The notes under the pieces were generated by a model that worked only from the letters and a program-made list of their open reading frames with translations, ran no database searches and had not been told where the DNA came from. Below, piece by piece: positions 63,001 through 64,000 of a stretch of DNA of 64,000 nucleotides. Numbering within the stretch: position 1 is the stretch's first letter; each line of letters starts with the position of its first letter. Origin of the DNA: Streptomyces sp. SAI-135. Lineage in GTDB: Bacteria; Actinomycetota; Actinomycetes; Streptomycetales; Streptomycetaceae. The position numbers were made by a program, and so were the translations under genes. Location of the stretch: assembly GCF_029893805.1 (NCBI RefSeq), contig NZ_JARXYP010000002.1, positions 1,860,001 through 1,924,000 of the forward strand. Reading direction: 5' to 3'.

Positions 63001-63996
63001 GACGGCCTCGACGGCCGGCACGGCCTCGGGCGCGGGCACCTGCTCGGCGGCCTCGCCCGCCTGGGTGTCCTCCATCACCGGCGGCACCTCGGCGGCGTGG
63101 ACCGCGTCCTCCGTGGCACCGACGGCCGTGTCGGGGTCGGGTCCGGCAGGCACGGTCGGGTCCGCGGGGACGGCCGGAACCTCCTCGGGCAGGGAACCGT
63201 CTCCCGATGCCTGACCCGCATCCGGGCCGGAGTCGACGACGGCAGCCGGCCCGGTCTCGGCGGGCTGGGTTCCGTCGGGCACGGGACCGTCAGCCGCGAC
63301 CTGGCCCGCTTCGGCGATCGGGGGCTGCGACGGCTCCGGCGCGGGTGCGGCCTCCGGGCTCGGTACGGCGTCCGGCACCACAGCCGTCCCCTCGTACCCG
63401 GCGGCCTGCGCAGCGCCCACCGGTTCCGGTTCCGGCGCCGGAACAACCGTTTCGGCAGCCGGGGCCACGGTGCCCACCGGCGCCTGTACGGCGGCCTGGG
63501 CCGGGGCACCCCAGGGGACCGCGCCCTGCGGCTGCGGGGCGTCGAAGTACTCGGGGCCCGGCGTGGCCGCGGCCGGCTGCCGTACGGGCACACCCGCGGG
63601 CCCGCGGTCGGCGAGGGAACGGACCGGGCTCGCGGAGGCGTCGGGGATCGGCGGGCCGAGGTGCAGGGGCCGGCGGGGGGTGATGGGCGGGATCGGCACC
63701 GTAGGAGCCTGGACCTGGGGGGTGCGGACGGCGCTCAGATCGTGCGCCCCGCTGTCCCGGCCGGACATCTCGTGCGGGCCCGGCTCGTGGACGGTCTCGA
63801 CGACCGGTTCCGGAGCGGGCGGGGCGACCTCGTTGCCCCAGGGGCTCTGGGCGCCCGGCAGCAGCAACAGGTCTTCGTCCTCGGCGGTGGTCTCGGAGAG
63901 GTAGGTGTACGCACCCGGCGCAGGGACGCCCGGCTGTTCCACCATGCCTGCGTTCTCCGGCAGTCCCTCGCCCGGGACCTGGCCGGTGTCGGTCAT
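60040..63996 (-). CDS. cobT: BluB-CobT fusion: dimethylbenzimidazole synthase and nicotinate-nucleotide:DMB phosphoribosyltransferase with a giant disordered N-terminus
   Basis: This 1318-residue protein joins the two last steps of cobalamin lower-ligand synthesis. Residues about 748-960 are a BluB/nitroreductase-like flavin domain (VMRERRDIRNGFRSDPIP, SVGHSQPWDFVVIRS, AEGLGVGWVSFFDE). Residues about 965-1318 are CobT (IFAGDHGVHAQGVTPWPQEVT, TTGPAMTREEA, GEMGIANTTASAAL, VILDGVSAGAAALVA, and a LGEGTGALLALPLV end with the catalytic Glu). The first 740 residues are Pro/Ala/Val/Glu-rich low complexity. ATG 63996 gives TDTGQVPGEGLPENAGMVEQ; it lies 4 bases from the window end, so an upstream start cannot be excluded. 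Confidence 0.9.
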   Translation of the reverse strand: MTDTGQVPGEGLPENAGMVEQPGVPAPGAYTYLSETTAEDEDLLLLPGAQSPWGNEVAPPAPEPVVETVHEPGPHEMSGRDSGAHDLSAVRTPQVQAPTVPIPPITPRRPLHLGPPIPDASASPVRSLADRGPAGVPVRQPAAATPGPEYFDAPQPQGAVPWGAPAQAAVQAPVGTVAPAAETVVPAPEPEPVGAAQAAGYEGTAVVPDAVPSPEAAPAPEPSQPPIAEAGQVAADGPVPDGTQPAETGPAAVVDSGPDAGQASGDGSLPEEVPAVPADPTVPAGPDPDTAVGATEDAVHAAEVPPVMEDTQAGEAAEQVPAPEAVPAVEAVVAEPPADEPVVAEPVVAQPLAEAEVAGTEAGTEGQEEAEAAAAVAGQPVAPQPVAAQEPAVPEPVGVVQEAVVQEAVTAGEQAAVAPETGAILDPEPVAVAVQEADAPQEAPAAPDSVQEAVAAPEPAAPDLAPPAEDAVATAVPDAPEAVTQAAAETGQVPQPVEPVTAPVEDLPVTAPVEDLPVPAENASAPEAPEPLPAEQPAAAADQIQEPAPALPAEEPQAPDLVQPVAADAAEAADTVVPATDPMAQAAAVQPSEPAAQEEFPPTPDQAPQGPQTPAPQPLAAQLPGAQTQFAAPGSAAPPVVLPAGVPLEPRPGQALGEFVPVEGSVPTTPHLAPTPPHPVALPADGVQQPVVPAPREAAGDPRFAQQADDLDTRAAEQEDQEEQAVQEVSTAPVEEARQSTGPAAPAYDDAEREAVLKVMRERRDIRNGFRSDPIPHEVLLRVLEAAHTAPSVGHSQPWDFVVIRSAETRAAMQDLAQRQREAYAKSLPKGRAKQFKELKIEAILETPVNIVVTADPTRGGRHTLGRHTQPQMAPYSAALAVENLWLAARAEGLGVGWVSFFDEREMVRALGLPEHLEVIAYLCVGYVDEFPDEPELMQAGWSKRRPLSWVVHEETYGRRALPGEEPHDLLGETVAQIRPLDAKALGEAWERQKRMTKPAGALGMLEIISAQLSGLSRQCPPPIPEPAAVAIFAGDHGVHAQGVTPWPQEVTAQMVANFLGGGAVCNAFAGQVGAEVCVVDVGVACELPATPGLLPRKIRAGTSDMTTGPAMTREEAKQAIEVGIETARDLVAAGNKALLTGEMGIANTTASAALISVFTDTDPAEVTGRGTGINDETLARKTEVVRRAIELHQPDPADPIGVLAAIGGFEHAAMVGLLLGGASLRTPVILDGVSAGAAALVARAIAPEVLAACIAGHRSAEPGHVAALNKLGLRPLVDLDLRLGEGTGALLALPLVQSTARAMHEVATFDSAGVTEK

Positions 63997-64000
63997 GCGT

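Overview
This is a high-GC actinobacterial chromosome segment that I read as Streptomyces. The reasons are GC-rich third codon positions, frequent GTG/TTG starts, long T-less terminator hairpins, the sporulation gene ssgB and a Streptomyces-like gene order (relA, apt, secF, secD, yajC, ruvBAC, yebC, pdxTS, the phosphatidylinositol mannoside genes, thrS, ssgB, cobT). Most of the window is conserved core. There is no prophage, insertion sequence or CRISPR array.

Layout: 1-5.8 kb carries rarA, a vitamin K epoxide reductase, an odd composite open frame built of an ABC ATPase fragment, a histidine kinase and a response regulator, then hisS and a metallo-hydrolase. 5.9-19.9 kb holds a cyclophilin, a DUF349 protein, relA, apt, the SecDF-YajC translocase accessory genes, the Holliday junction resolvasome ruvCAB with yebC, and pyridoxal phosphate synthase pdxST. 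20-24 kb holds a LemA-like protein, a 93-bp minisatellite and a tightly coupled three-gene set for phosphatidylinositol mannoside synthesis. 24.3-35 kb holds an EF-G paralog, a large membrane protein, a HIT protein, a potassium channel, thrS, a DUF4365 gene pair and a DnaQ-like exonuclease.

35.1-45.2 kb lies between two identical tRNA-Val(CAC) genes in the same orientation. It contains a cyclase-like protein, a frameshifted membrane protein gene, and a five-gene catabolic cluster: solute-binding lipoprotein, two permeases, a DUF624/YesL-like protein and a Tat-exported YetA/PL26-like lyase. The cluster is preceded by two abutting LacI-type palindromes. Its make-up resembles the Bacillus subtilis yesL-yesOPQ-yetA pectin (rhamnogalacturonan) genes.

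45.3-64 kb holds ssgB with an unusually perfect 50-bp palindrome behind it, a CGNR zinc-finger protein, small membrane proteins, DsbA-like and GNAT proteins, pabC-pabB, a five-tRNA cluster (Gly, Cys, three Val), an aminoglycoside phosphotransferase-like gene, a 108-bp minisatellite, a Ser/Thr kinase, a TrmH-type methyltransferase, a CysG-type siroheme/corrin gene and a very large BluB-CobT fusion.

The most interesting signals are the composite signalling open frame at 2236-3786, matches to the RecA-independent (PafBC-type) DNA-damage promoter motif in front of both rarA and ruvC, the yes-like pectin cluster with its tandem operators, three intergenic minisatellites (one amplifying a dispersed 34-bp element seen elsewhere in the window), and the BluB-CobT protein with about 740 residues of disordered N-terminus.
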